From contig OY282380.1 of assembly GCA_958295885.1 (NCBI GenBank), positions 186,001 through 250,000 of the forward strand: a DNA stretch of 64,000 bases. The letters are read 5' to 3'. The stretch comes from Arenicellales bacterium (GTDB lineage: Bacteria > Pseudomonadota > Gammaproteobacteria > Arenicellales > JAJDZL01). The stretch's first letter is position 1. Each line of letters begins with the position of its first letter. Shown one piece after another: positions 39,551-47,619 of this stretch. The position numbers and the translations under genes were made by a program. The notes under the pieces were generated by a model, which saw nothing but the letters and a program-made list of their open reading frames with translations, had not been told where the DNA came from and made no database searches.

Positions 39551-39982
39551 ATGTTTGAAAATGATGACAGCAGAATCATTTTTTTCGATGTTTATGAAAA
39601 GTCGAGAAATCATGAGAAATTGAGTGCTGTAGAAAATCGGATTTCTAAAGTCATTGAGATGCATCCAATGTATTTTGGAGCGTTGTCTGATCGCGACCAG
39701 TATGATAATTATGACGTCAAACCTGGCGACCCGGACCCACTTTCCCACCTTGCCTTACACGCCACTGTCGTTGGGATGGTCAGCGAAAATGAACCTGAAG
39801 GCTTGCGACCGCTTTATGACAGACTGGTCAATCAATTGCGGGATAAACATGAAGTTCAACACCGCCTGATGTACGCTTTGTTCGACTGGATGATCGAAGC
39901 TGCAGGAAAAGGGCATCAAGCTTTGGACAATGATGGATTGATGAAAATATTTGAGAAGGAATTTGAAAAAGATTTGTCTTGA
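39551..39982 (+). CDS. DUF1841 family protein
   Basis: 143 residues with the family layout: an N-terminal helix, VIEMHPMYFGAL, PLSHLALHATVVG, and a histidine-rich helix DKHEVQHRLMYALFDWMIEA. Function is unknown. In many gammaproteobacteria this gene lies directly after nth, so its position supports the idea that the 9 kb between them is inserted. It starts at ATG with GAGGAA about 7 bases upstream. Confidence 0.85.
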   Translation: MFENDDSRIIFFDVYEKSRNHEKLSAVENRISKVIEMHPMYFGALSDRDQYDNYDVKPGDPDPLSHLALHATVVGMVSENEPEGLRPLYDRLVNQLRDKHEVQHRLMYALFDWMIEAAGKGHQALDNDGLMKIFEKEFEKDLS

Positions 39983-40198
39983 TGCAATCAAGACGGTTGA
40001 TTGATGTAATCGGAGAATTGGTACCTGGGATTTATTGAAATGACTCAACGAAAATTGCGCCCTGCTCGAAAATCAATCTCTAAGCATTGAAAATATTTGC
40101 GCCCCATCCAGAGTCGGAATGCAGAATAAATTTGTGGTAGTATTTCGATATTATCCAAATCCGAAAATAGAAATTTTTCAGCCAGCAAGTTCGAGAAT
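39983..40198. other. Spacer between DUF1841 and IS1380 debris
   Basis: No gene and no clear terminator were seen. Confidence 0.35.
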
Positions 40199-40398
40199 TT
40201 AGCCGATTTTCCGAATATTCAGCACGCTGTCCGGCGAGAACAGTCCACGGGGTTTCTCATTTTTGCGGTGGTTGAGCCGGTCCATTGACGTTCGGGGCAT
40301 GACGTTTCTTTGACTAGACGCATGAAAGCCTTCCGCAGTGTCGGAATCGGTGTCGATTGGAGAACAGCAGCGCCGCATCAATGTCCAGCGTGACCCGC
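40199..40398 (-). pseudogene. IS1380-family transposase, central fragment
   Basis: The minus strand gives RVTLDIDAALLFSNR, matching the TLDIDAT catalytic stretch of IS1380 transposases, then decayed sequence in another frame (NVMPRTSMD). It is separated from the N-terminal fragment at 40807-41110 by a complete copy of bufA with its promoter. Confidence 0.65.
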
Positions 40399-40444
40399 TA
40401 TCTTTAAGACTTTAAATGTACAAGGTTTTTTCTATATTGTCATT

Positions 40445-40504
40445 CCTAATTTCGGATTAGGATATTAGGCGCAAGTGCATTCAGAAATTTTGCATTTGTA
40501 TAAT
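40445..40504 (+). promoter_or_regulatory. bufA copy 1 promoter with two inverted repeats
   Basis: CCTAAT-ttcgg-ATTAGG (40445-40461), CAAGTGCA...TGCATTTG (40472-40498, one mismatch) and TATAAT (40499-40504) are in order. The second repeat ends directly at the -10 box, where a repressor or activator could act. No standard -35 is evident. Confidence 0.5.
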
Positions 40505-40558
40505 GTCTGATACGGACGATAAATTAATTTTTTATTTTTCATTCATTAGGAGATTTGT

Positions 40559-40831
40559 ATGAATACCCAAAAAGCACTCATTACAGCCGCAATTACCGGA
40601 GCATTCGTTCTCGGCAGTCTTTCCCTTTCAGGAACAGTTGCTGCCGAAGAAAAAGAAAAATGTTACGGTGTAGCAAAAGCTGGCCAAAATGACTGTCAAA
40701 CAGCCAATAGTTCTTGCGCTGGTACTTCAACTATGGATAATCAAGACGATGCTTTTGTCCTGGTTCCAAATGGATTGTGCGACAAGTTGGTTGGTGGTTC
40801 AACAGAGCTGACAGCATGCAGCACTTGTTGA
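40559..40831 (+). CDS. bufA: Bufferin-like DUF2282 precursor, copy 1 with altered C terminus
   Basis: 90 residues. The Sec signal peptide (1-29, ending GTVAAEE) is followed by the DUF2282 core [20 protein letters not shown] with a fourth cysteine in [11 protein letters not shown]. This family is the substrate of MNIO (DUF692) enzymes that convert cysteines to copper-binding thiooxazole groups before export. After GGSTE the frame runs into IS1380 sequence and ends ELTACSTC, replacing the ESAS end of copy 2 and adding two cysteines. A strong AGGAG site is 8 bases upstream. D61 in copy 1 replaces G in copy 2 (NQDDAF against NQGDAF). Confidence 0.85.
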   Translation: MNTQKALITAAITGAFVLGSLSLSGTVAAEEKEKCYGVAKAGQNDCQTANSSCAGTSTMDNQDDAFVLVPNGLCDKLVGGSTELTACSTC

Positions 40832-41110
40832 TCTCGATTAGGGCCTGCATTGATTGTCTGCTGTTACCGATACGACGCAGCCAGTTCCCCAGAGTCCTCG
40901 CCTCCGGCATCTCCTCGAAACCGAACAGTTTCATCAACCCCGGCTCGCGGTGCAGATGACGGACATCCTCCAAGCACTTCGCACCTTCATGCTGATGAAA
41001 CACGAAGGTGCGAAGTGCTTGGCCGGTAGCCGCGGTTGCTGCCCGGAGCAGGCATGAAACGATCAACAAATTCGCAAGCACAACCAAACCGGTGCGGAAG
41101 TCAAGTTTCG
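40807..41110 (-). pseudogene. IS1380-family transposase, N-terminal fragment
   Basis: The minus-strand frame encodes EGAKCLEDVRHLHREPGLMK, LFGFEEMPEARTLGNWLRRI and MQALIEINKCCMLSAL, the typical N-terminal part of IS1380 transposases. It stops exactly where bufA copy 1 begins; the next expected segment (TLDIDA) is at 40390 on the far side of that copy. Confidence 0.75.
40970..41022. repeat. Inverted repeat with 22-bp arms
   Basis: Arms 40970-40991 and 41001-41022 are complementary with one mismatch across a 9-base loop (core CAAGCACTTCGCACCTTC). It lies in the IS1380 fragment and makes the plus and minus translations of the fragment partly symmetrical. It looks like a rearrangement scar. Confidence 0.6.
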
Positions 41111-41177
41111 ATTGCTGTCATCTGTTTTGTAGGGTAGAATGTTCGTCAGCCTTGTATTTTTTTAGGTTGTTTCAGTG

Positions 41178-41196
41178 ATCACCCATTGGGTGATCC
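41178..41196. repeat. 19-bp palindrome near the IS1380 end
   Basis: GATCACCCA-T-TGGGTGATC lies just before the second copy of the bufA promoter, in or next to the end of the IS1380 remnant. Confidence 0.4.
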
Positions 41197-41250
41197 TGAA
41201 GGTTATCTTTAAGACTTTAAATGTACAAGGTTTTTTTCTATATTGTCATT

Positions 41251-41310
41251 CCTAATTTCGGATTAGGATATCAGGCGCAAATGCATTCAGAAATTTTGCA
41301 TTTGTATAAT
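41251..41310 (+). promoter_or_regulatory. bufA copy 2 promoter with two inverted repeats
   Basis: CCTAAT-ttcgg-ATTAGG (41251-41267), CAAATGCA...TGCATTTG (41278-41304, perfect with an 11-base spacer) and TATAAT (41305-41310) precede the start codon by about 55 bases. This copy drives the intact operon. Confidence 0.55.
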
Positions 41311-41364
41311 GTCTGATACAGACGATAAATTAATTTTTTATTTTTCATTCATTAGGAGATTTGT

Positions 41365-41625
41365 ATGAATACCCAAAAAGCACTCATTACAGCCGCAATT
41401 ACCGGAGCATTCGTTCTCGGCAGTCTTTCCCTTTCAGGAACAGTTGCTGCCGAAGAAAAAGAAAAATGTTACGGTGTAGCAAAAGCTGGCCAAAATGACT
41501 GTCAAACAGCCAATAGTTCTTGCGCTGGTACTTCAACTATGGATAATCAAGGCGATGCTTTTGTCCTGGTTCCAAATGGATTGTGCGACAAGTTGGTTGG
41601 TGGTTCAACAGAATCCGCGTCATAA
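41365..41625 (+). CDS. bufA: Bufferin-like DUF2282 precursor, copy 2
   Basis: 86 residues: signal peptide to about residue 29, then a mature peptide of about 57 residues with four cysteines (KCYG, NDCQ, SSCAG, GLCDK) and the end [11 protein letters not shown]2282 peptides with this cysteine pattern are bufferins, ribosomally made and modified by an adjacent MNIO enzyme, protecting against copper. bufB starts 30 bases downstream. AGGAG precedes the ATG. It is the likely functional precursor of the operon. Confidence 0.9.
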   Translation: MNTQKALITAAITGAFVLGSLSLSGTVAAEEKEKCYGVAKAGQNDCQTANSSCAGTSTMDNQGDAFVLVPNGLCDKLVGGSTESAS

Positions 41626-41655
41626 GAGTCTTTATAAACTGACGCATTTAAAATA

Positions 41656-42507
41656 ATGTCCACGCACCCGATTTCAGAGAATTCAGTCGGAGTCGGGTTG
41701 CGTGGTGACCACTACGCCGAAGCGACTTCATCACCACACTCAATTGATTGGTTTGAAGTTCACAGTGAAAACTATTTCGGCCGAGGTGGCATCCCGCACA
41801 AATACTTATCGAAAGTTCGCAAAGATTATCCTTTGAGCTTCCACGGTGTCGGGCTATCCATTGGTTCAACCGACCCCTTAAGGCTGAATCATCTCACGCG
41901 GCTCAAAGAGTTAATCGAACAGTACGAACCCTCACTAGTCTCCGAACACTTATCTTGGAGTTCGATTGATGGCATTTATCTTCACGATTTGCTGCCGCTT
42001 CCATTCAATGAGGAAGTTGTGAATCATCTGGTAAACCGGATTCAGCAAGTACAGGATTTTCTGGGGCGGCAGATTTTGGTTGAAAACGCTTCCACTTATC
42101 TCGAATATACAAACTCTACCATGACGGAATGGGAGTTCATTTCCGAAATTGCTGAGCGTAGCGGCTGTAATCTGCTTCTAGACGTAAACAATGTTTTCGT
42201 GAACGCCTGCAATCATGAGTTTGACGCGCTGGATTTCTTGCTTGGAGTGCCGGTGGATTTAGTAGGTGAAATTCACTTGTCAGGGCATACCGTCAAGAAA
42301 CTTCCGGAAGGCCAAATTCGAATCGACACACATGATCAGAGAGTTTGTGATGAGGTTTGGCAGCTGTATGCGACAGCAATTCAACGCTTCTACAAAGCTC
42401 CGACATTGATCGAATGGGATAAAGACCTGCCTCCTTTTTCAATTCTGCTAGACGAAGTCGCCATTGCGCGAAGTTATCGGAGAAAGAGGCGGAATGCAGC
42501 TGCGTAG
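41656..42507 (+). CDS. bufB: MNIO (DUF692) RiPP modification enzyme
   Basis: 283 residues, TIM-barrel multinuclear iron oxidase. Metal-binding segments appear in order: WFEVHSENYF, SFHGVGLSIG, VSEHLSW, LVENASTYL, LLLDVNNVFVNACNH, GEIHLSGH, DTHDQRV and LIEWDKDLPP. Enzymes of this type oxidise cysteine residues in precursor peptides with oxygen. The BufA peptides directly upstream are the expected substrates. The stop overlaps the start of bufC. Confidence 0.95.
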   Translation: MSTHPISENSVGVGLRGDHYAEATSSPHSIDWFEVHSENYFGRGGIPHKYLSKVRKDYPLSFHGVGLSIGSTDPLRLNHLTRLKELIEQYEPSLVSEHLSWSSIDGIYLHDLLPLPFNEEVVNHLVNRIQQVQDFLGRQILVENASTYLEYTNSTMTEWEFISEIAERSGCNLLLDVNNVFVNACNHEFDALDFLLGVPVDLVGEIHLSGHTVKKLPEGQIRIDTHDQRVCDEVWQLYATAIQRFYKAPTLIEWDKDLPPFSILLDEVAIARSYRRKRRNAAA

Positions 42508-43270
42508 ATTACAAAAGCAGTTTGCGAATGAAGTCTTGAATGGCGTTCTCGTTCCGACGCTGCGGTCAAAAATTCAGGAACGTGGGTTGGAAGCTGAGCG
42601 CAGACTGCGTATCTACAAAAGAAATGTTCACACTACGTTAATTGAATCCTTACAGAATATATACCCCGTGACTACCGCAATCGTTGGTGAAGATTTTTTT
42701 AAGTATATTGGGCATGAATTCGTTCAGCGGCACTTTCCAATAAGCGGCGATCTGCACGATTATGGAGAAGAAATCCCAGCATTCATCAGATCAATGGAAA
42801 AAATCTCGCATCTCGGATACCTCAGTGCGATAGCCAAAATTGACTGGGCTTGCCATATAGCATTTCACGCACCTGCGGCAGATGTTAAAGCTTTGGACTG
42901 CTTGACAGATTTCGACCCCGAAACCTACGAACACCTGATATTTCATCCTCACCCCTCTGCCAGGCTGGTGCACTCATCATTTCCTGTTTTTGACATCTGG
43001 AACTATGCAACAGAAGGCAATACGGAGGATGAACTCGTGATCACGTCTCAAAGTCAGTCGGTTCTGATCCTTAGAACAAACCAGCAGGTGAAAGTAATCA
43101 GGATTGAACAGCAGGTGTATGAATTTTTGAGTTTGGTGATTCAAAAAGATACGTTAGGCAAGATAAACCTTTCCATCTCTCCATCAAATTCAGAATACAA
43201 TTTAGAGTTTGTCTTACACAGGATTTTTTCACTTGGGGTTATATCTGACGTAACCGTTCAACACCAATAG
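42494..43270 (+). CDS. bufC: DUF2063 partner protein of the MNIO enzyme
   Basis: 258 residues from ATG 42494, which overlaps the bufB stop by 14 bases (an upstream TTG at 42464 is possible). The N-terminal DUF2063 domain has RLRIYKRNVHTTLIESLQNI followed by YPVTTAIVGEDFF, and ISGDLHDYGEEIPAF. The C-terminal half is a winged-helix-like part. Proteins of this type pair with MNIO enzymes and are thought to recognise the precursor leader. Confidence 0.9.
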   Translation: MQLRRLQKQFANEVLNGVLVPTLRSKIQERGLEAERRLRIYKRNVHTTLIESLQNIYPVTTAIVGEDFFKYIGHEFVQRHFPISGDLHDYGEEIPAFIRSMEKISHLGYLSAIAKIDWACHIAFHAPAADVKALDCLTDFDPETYEHLIFHPHPSARLVHSSFPVFDIWNYATEGNTEDELVITSQSQSVLILRTNQQVKVIRIEQQVYEFLSLVIQKDTLGKINLSISPSNSEYNLEFVLHRIFSLGVISDVTVQHQ

Positions 43271-43283
43271 ATTTTAGAAAATA

Positions 43284-43748
43284 GTGATTCCAACAATGAT
43301 TAAAGAAACAGCGCTCGGCAAATCAATCAGCAAATGCCTCTGTCTGCTGGAATGTGGTACACCAATTGCAGACTTGCTTATCCGCCTTTGGGTTGCAAAT
43401 GTGTTTTGGAAGTCGGGACTCACTAAAATTGCCAACATAGATACAACAATGTATCTGTTTCAGTATGAATACGCAGTTCCGATTATTCCTTTTGAACTGG
43501 CAGCCTACATGGCGATCGCTGCGGAGTTGACCCTGCCGCTTATGCTTGCATTTGGACTCGGCGCACGATTTGCGGCTGGTGCTTTGTTTGTGTTCAATAT
43601 TGTTGCAGTCATTTCTTATCCAACCTTGAATGCAGCTGGAATTGTGCAGCATCAGGTATGGGGAATCATGTTGTTAGTTCCCTTCTTCCGAGGGCCGGGA
43701 GTGATTTCCATTGATCACTTCATTCGAAAGCGCCTTCTGGGCGGATAA
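43284..43748 (+). CDS. bufD: DoxX family membrane protein
   Basis: 154 residues from GTG 43284, or 150 from ATG 43296. Four hydrophobic helices and the DoxX opening LLIRLWVANVFWKSGLTKI are followed by AAELTLPLMLAFGLGARFAA and HQVWGIMLLVPFFRGPG. DoxX-like proteins are regular members of bufferin operons. The symbol follows from operon position; the role is unknown. Confidence 0.82.
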   Translation: MIPTMIKETALGKSISKCLCLLECGTPIADLLIRLWVANVFWKSGLTKIANIDTTMYLFQYEYAVPIIPFELAAYMAIAAELTLPLMLAFGLGARFAAGALFVFNIVAVISYPTLNAAGIVQHQVWGIMLLVPFFRGPGVISIDHFIRKRLLGG

Positions 43749-43771
43749 TTTTTTAATGGACAGATTTGATC

Positions 43772-44794
43772 ATGGACCTGATTCCCACGAAGGTTGAATT
43801 TCAAGAGTTTGCGGGGAAAACGCGCGTTGACCTGGCATCCCAGCCTAATTTCTACGAGGCCCTTCACAATCATAGCACGCGAGGTCTCAAGCGGGTCCAA
43901 GTTAGAGACATCCAAATCAATTTGGGCAAACTGTGCAATCAGGCCTGTAATCACTGCCACGTAGACGCAGGCCCGAAAAGAACTGAAATCATGACCTGGC
44001 CCACCATGTTAAAGATCATTGACTGGTGTTTGGTAAACAAAATAAAAACCGTCGATATTACCGGTGGCGCACCCGAATTGAACCCAAATTTCCGCAGTCT
44101 GGTCGATGCCTGTCTCAGCTTGGGAGCGCAGGTGATGTCCCGTTCAAATTTAACGATTTTCTTCGAATCTGGAGAGGAAGATTTACCGGACTGGTATGCA
44201 GAACGTCGTATCAAACTGATCTGCTCACTGCCTTGTTACACCAAAGAGAATCTCGAAGCTCAGCGAGGAAAGGGAGTATTTGATAAAAGTATCCGAGCCC
44301 TCCAACTGTTGAATGAGCTTGGATACGGTTCAAGTCCTGATCTTGTGCTTGATCTTGTATACAACCCGGGCGGTGCCTTTCTACCACCTCCACAACAGAA
44401 GCTGGAGCAGACCTACAAGACTCGATTATTCGAAGATTTTGGAATTGTATTTAACAATTTGTATACGCTCACTAATTTACCAATCAGCCGATTTCGACAC
44501 TATCTGGAGCGTAGGGGTGAACTTTCGGACTATATGAATCTGTTATCAGACAGCTTTAATCCAGCAACAATAGAAGGCTTGATGTGCAGGCACATTATCA
44601 GCGTGGACTGGTTGGGTCGCATTTATGACTGTGACTTCAATCAAATGCTGGACATTTCAGCAGGTTGGCGTAAACCGAGATATCTTTGGGACATTCATCT
44701 CAGTGATCTTGTGAATCAGAAAATCGCTCTCGATTCACATTGTTTCGGATGTACCGCAGGCTCCGGCAGCAGCTGTACCGGGTCGCTCGCTTAG
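43772..44794 (+). CDS. ArsS-like radical SAM protein
   Basis: 340 residues from ATG 43772 (a TTG six bases earlier is possible). The radical SAM cluster motif is CNQACNHCHVDAGP (C55, C59, C62), then TVDITGGAPELNPNF. The C-terminal cysteine-rich DUF3641-type domain ends with CFGCTAGSGSSCTGS. The family includes ArsS of arsenosugar synthesis, although many members sit in gene clusters without arsenic genes. It starts 24 bases after the DoxX stop and so appears co-transcribed with the bufferin genes. It could modify the peptide further or act on a different substrate. No ArsM is in the window. Confidence 0.88.
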   Translation: MDLIPTKVEFQEFAGKTRVDLASQPNFYEALHNHSTRGLKRVQVRDIQINLGKLCNQACNHCHVDAGPKRTEIMTWPTMLKIIDWCLVNKIKTVDITGGAPELNPNFRSLVDACLSLGAQVMSRSNLTIFFESGEEDLPDWYAERRIKLICSLPCYTKENLEAQRGKGVFDKSIRALQLLNELGYGSSPDLVLDLVYNPGGAFLPPPQQKLEQTYKTRLFEDFGIVFNNLYTLTNLPISRFRHYLERRGELSDYMNLLSDSFNPATIEGLMCRHIISVDWLGRIYDCDFNQMLDISAGWRKPRYLWDIHLSDLVNQKIALDSHCFGCTAGSGSSCTGSLA

Positions 44795-45257
44795 TTGATT
44801 CCATAACATCTCTTTCTTCCCTCTCTGAGCTTCATTAAAGTTGGGGAATTCCGCACGGTCTGCAAAATATTCGGTGAAATTACACTGAAGCATGAAAATG
44901 AATCATGCCTGCCTGATCGGGAATTCCGTGATTGTCCACTATTCAACCAATTTTTGACTTCGTAGATAATTCAACATAAGCAACTTAATTGTTTTCTCTG
45001 ATAACGGCTATCAGAACCACGTCTAGAGCCTTCGAATCACTTGGGATGAGGCTTGATTTTAGTGATTTCGAATCTGGCATTCGAGAACAAGATCTACGAT
45101 GTCAAACCTGCAGTTTATCGAGCTTGTGGATTATTCATTGACGAATTTCTCCTGCCAGGTAGTTTTTTTGGTGGAACGCTGACTTTCACTGCTGACATGT
45201 TCATGCTTTGAGAGTCCACTGCGAATCGACCATTCACCAACGGAAGGCGGACTCCGT
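44795..45257. other. Intergenic, nothing recognised
   Basis: It holds two similar GGGAATTCCG stretches (near 44843 and 44919) but no gene and no clear rho-independent terminator for the converging operon ends. Confidence 0.4.
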
Positions 45258-46382
45258 TCACATCCTTTGACTGAGGAACTGGAAGGTGTCGTCTGAGAGT
45301 CGTTTGCCCTTTGAGATGCGAAGCGGTGTGAACCCTTCGTTATTTTCGGCATTGATGTCAGCACCATTTTCTACTAGCAGTCGGACAACGACATTCGGTC
45401 CTTCTCGGTGACAGCACGATCCGCCAGGAATGTGATTTGCCTTGGCTTCCAGTGCGTCATCAGCAGTGGCGATGTGCAACGGAGAATTACCTGCCGAATC
45501 TTTCGAATTCACCTGCGCTCCGTATTCCAGCAGCAATTCTGCAGTCTCAATTGAATTGAACCAAGCAGCCAGATGCAGAGGTGTCGCACGGGCGTGGTTC
45601 AGCGCGTCAACTTGAGCAGCGTGATGGAGGAGCACCCCAGCAACGGCTCGCTTGTCTGTTGCAGCTGCAATGTGCAGTGGTGTGTTGCCGGACAAGTCTC
45701 TCGCGGAGACGTTGGCGTTTCTTTCCACAAGCGCGTCTGCGGCACCCACCGGATCCATCTGTCCCCAATAGATCGGTGGAAAAGAACCGCCCAGAAATAT
45801 TCCGACGCGTTGGTCAGCTCGATAAAACGCAACCCAGTGCAGCAAAGTTCGGTGAGCGTGATCCTTTTCATCGATATCAAATCCGAAGTTCAAAAGCGTA
45901 TCAAATGCTTGCCACGCGCCGCTCGACACTGCAACATGAATCGGTGTTAATGCGGTGTATTCTTTAAGACTGAAACTCGCGTCGTACGCATGAAGCAGTT
46001 CAATAATCGGAACCGAATTCTCACAGGCTGCGACATGCAGCGCAGTAAGATCTCTAACACCCCAGTAGTGTTTCTTGAGATCAACGTCGAGTCGGGAAAT
46101 TCGATCGCGGAATTCTTTCGTAGAAACCGTTCTCTTGTACGCAGGTGAATCCCAGGCGGTTCCATAACCATTATCTGCCGCAGCTCGAGGATCAGCTCCG
46201 TTTTCCAACAGATACTTTACTGCAGACTTATTGTTTGCGATGGTTGCCCAGTGCAGGTCGGTAAAACGAAATCTGTCTTTTTTGCGAGGGTCCAGCCTCG
46301 CACCCAGCAGCCTGCGGAAAGATTCCAGCTGAGCATCCAGCGCCAATTTCGACTTCAATGCCTCATTAACTCCGATTTCCAC
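45258..46382 (-). CDS. Ankyrin-repeat protein
   Basis: 374 residues from a GTG start, with no signal peptide. About eight ankyrin repeats are visible: FTDLHWATIANNKSAVKYLL, LTALHVAACENSVPIIELL, LTPIHVAVSSGAWQAFDTLL, RTLLHWVAFYRADQRVG, GNTPLHIAAATDKRAVAGVL, ATPLHLAAWFNSIETAELLL, GNSPLHIATADDAL and GFTPLRISKGKR. Ankyrin proteins mediate protein contacts and are enriched in host-associated bacteria, but there is no secretion signal here. It stands alone between two operons. Confidence 0.9.
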   Translation of the reverse strand: MEIGVNEALKSKLALDAQLESFRRLLGARLDPRKKDRFRFTDLHWATIANNKSAVKYLLENGADPRAAADNGYGTAWDSPAYKRTVSTKEFRDRISRLDVDLKKHYWGVRDLTALHVAACENSVPIIELLHAYDASFSLKEYTALTPIHVAVSSGAWQAFDTLLNFGFDIDEKDHAHRTLLHWVAFYRADQRVGIFLGGSFPPIYWGQMDPVGAADALVERNANVSARDLSGNTPLHIAAATDKRAVAGVLLHHAAQVDALNHARATPLHLAAWFNSIETAELLLEYGAQVNSKDSAGNSPLHIATADDALEAKANHIPGGSCCHREGPNVVVRLLVENGADINAENNEGFTPLRISKGKRLSDDTFQFLSQRM

Positions 46383-46545
46383 TTACAAATGTCATTATAC
46401 ATGCTCAATTTGACCTATTTTTACAGCAGGATTTGCGGCAGATTCTTGCTGCGCAATAGTCAGGAAACAATAAGGATTGCCTAGTCTAGCCAACGCTCGC
46501 CCAAATCGAACTGATTCGTCAATCGCCTTCTCCAATGACCACCAG

Positions 46546-47619
46546 CTACCACACCTTTCCACGGGCGATGACACGATGAGTCCCTCGTACAAGATTGCCC
46601 CGTACTTCGACAATTTCATCCAGCATATTGGCAACCACACATGCGTGATTGGGCACGATCCTGATTCGGTCACCAACATTTAATCTTATATCTTTCTCCG
46701 CCACCAAACGGCCATGCTCCTCGGACAGTTGATCAACTGCAATGTCCGGTCGATTCAATACATGTCCATAGCCATTCAGTCCAAGCGTATCTGAAGTCAG
46801 CACTTTCGAGCCAGCATCAACGATAGCCCGGGTTCTTGTTGGAACCGAGACGACCGTTGACAGCACTGTAAGAGCACAGTCTTTCCATTTGCAAGTTCCA
46901 TATTCTACAAGTGATCGATCATTGTAAATATATGTTCCTGCTCTGTATTCATTCACTATTGGAATCTCATATGAGTGATACATGTCTGGTGAGCCGCCAC
47001 TGGATATCGTCTCTACCGCCAAACCAGCTCGCATGCAAAGTGACTTGGCCTGGGTCAGCCAGCGACCGACTTTTTCCAGCCGTCCAGACGGTGGAAAAGT
47101 CATTAATCCTTTGAATTGCAGTCCGGATGACCTATTAATCTCGAGTGCAAGTTCGCATGCCTGCTCTGGACTTTGAACTCCACATCGCCCTGCTCCTGTA
47201 TCACATTCAACCATCACATTCTGTAGTTGTGCACTGTTTTGAAAAGTCTGCGATAGACTTCTAACGACAAAAGCATTATCCGCGACCAGGGTGATGAAAA
47301 AGCGTTTCGACAGCCGCTTTAATCGCTCTAGTTTATGCTTGCCGACTATGTTGTAAGTAATCAGCACATCCTGAATCTCAGCCAAATCGGAAAATGCTTC
47401 GGCCTCAGACAGCTTCTGGCAATTGATGCCCACTGCACCTGTTTCGACCTGAAGTTTTGCAAAGGCTTCGAGTTTGTGGGTTTTAATGTGTGGACGTGCG
47501 CGAATTTGATGTGAATTACAGTACTCTTGGAACTTTCTAACGTTCCTCTCTGCGATATCAAAATCTACCAGAACATTGGGAGTTTCAGTTTCTGAAAACA
47601 CTTCAATTCGAATTTGCAT
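46546..47619 (-). CDS. D-threonine-aldolase-like PLP enzyme (alanine-racemase fold)
   Basis: 357 residues. It opens TPNVLVDFDIAERNV; the PLP lysine is in RPHIKTHK; further DSD1/D-threonine aldolase family motifs are ECDTGAGRCGV, SSGGSPDM and the C-terminal metal site PNHACVVANMLDE. Family members cleave D-threonine-type 3-hydroxy amino acids or deaminate D-serine. It overlaps mlrC by 17 bases and closes the dpp-mlrC operon, suggesting it handles D-amino acids released from imported peptides. Confidence 0.87.
   Translation of the reverse strand: MQIRIEVFSETETPNVLVDFDIAERNVRKFQEYCNSHQIRARPHIKTHKLEAFAKLQVETGAVGINCQKLSEAEAFSDLAEIQDVLITYNIVGKHKLERLKRLSKRFFITLVADNAFVVRSLSQTFQNSAQLQNVMVECDTGAGRCGVQSPEQACELALEINRSSGLQFKGLMTFPPSGRLEKVGRWLTQAKSLCMRAGLAVETISSGGSPDMYHSYEIPIVNEYRAGTYIYNDRSLVEYGTCKWKDCALTVLSTVVSVPTRTRAIVDAGSKVLTSDTLGLNGYGHVLNRPDIAVDQLSEEHGRLVAEKDIRLNVGDRIRIVPNHACVVANMLDEIVEVRGNLVRGTHRVIARGKVW

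Larger units (their letters stand above)
40399..41612. repeat. Direct duplication of the bufA promoter and gene
   Basis: Copy 1 (40399-40806) and copy 2 (41204-41612) are about 408 bases each and differ at only a handful of positions (one T-run length, four or five substitutions). Copy starts are 805-806 bases apart. The intervening 400 bases are IS1380 N-terminal sequence and its end. Near identity implies a recent event or gene conversion. Confidence 0.9.
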
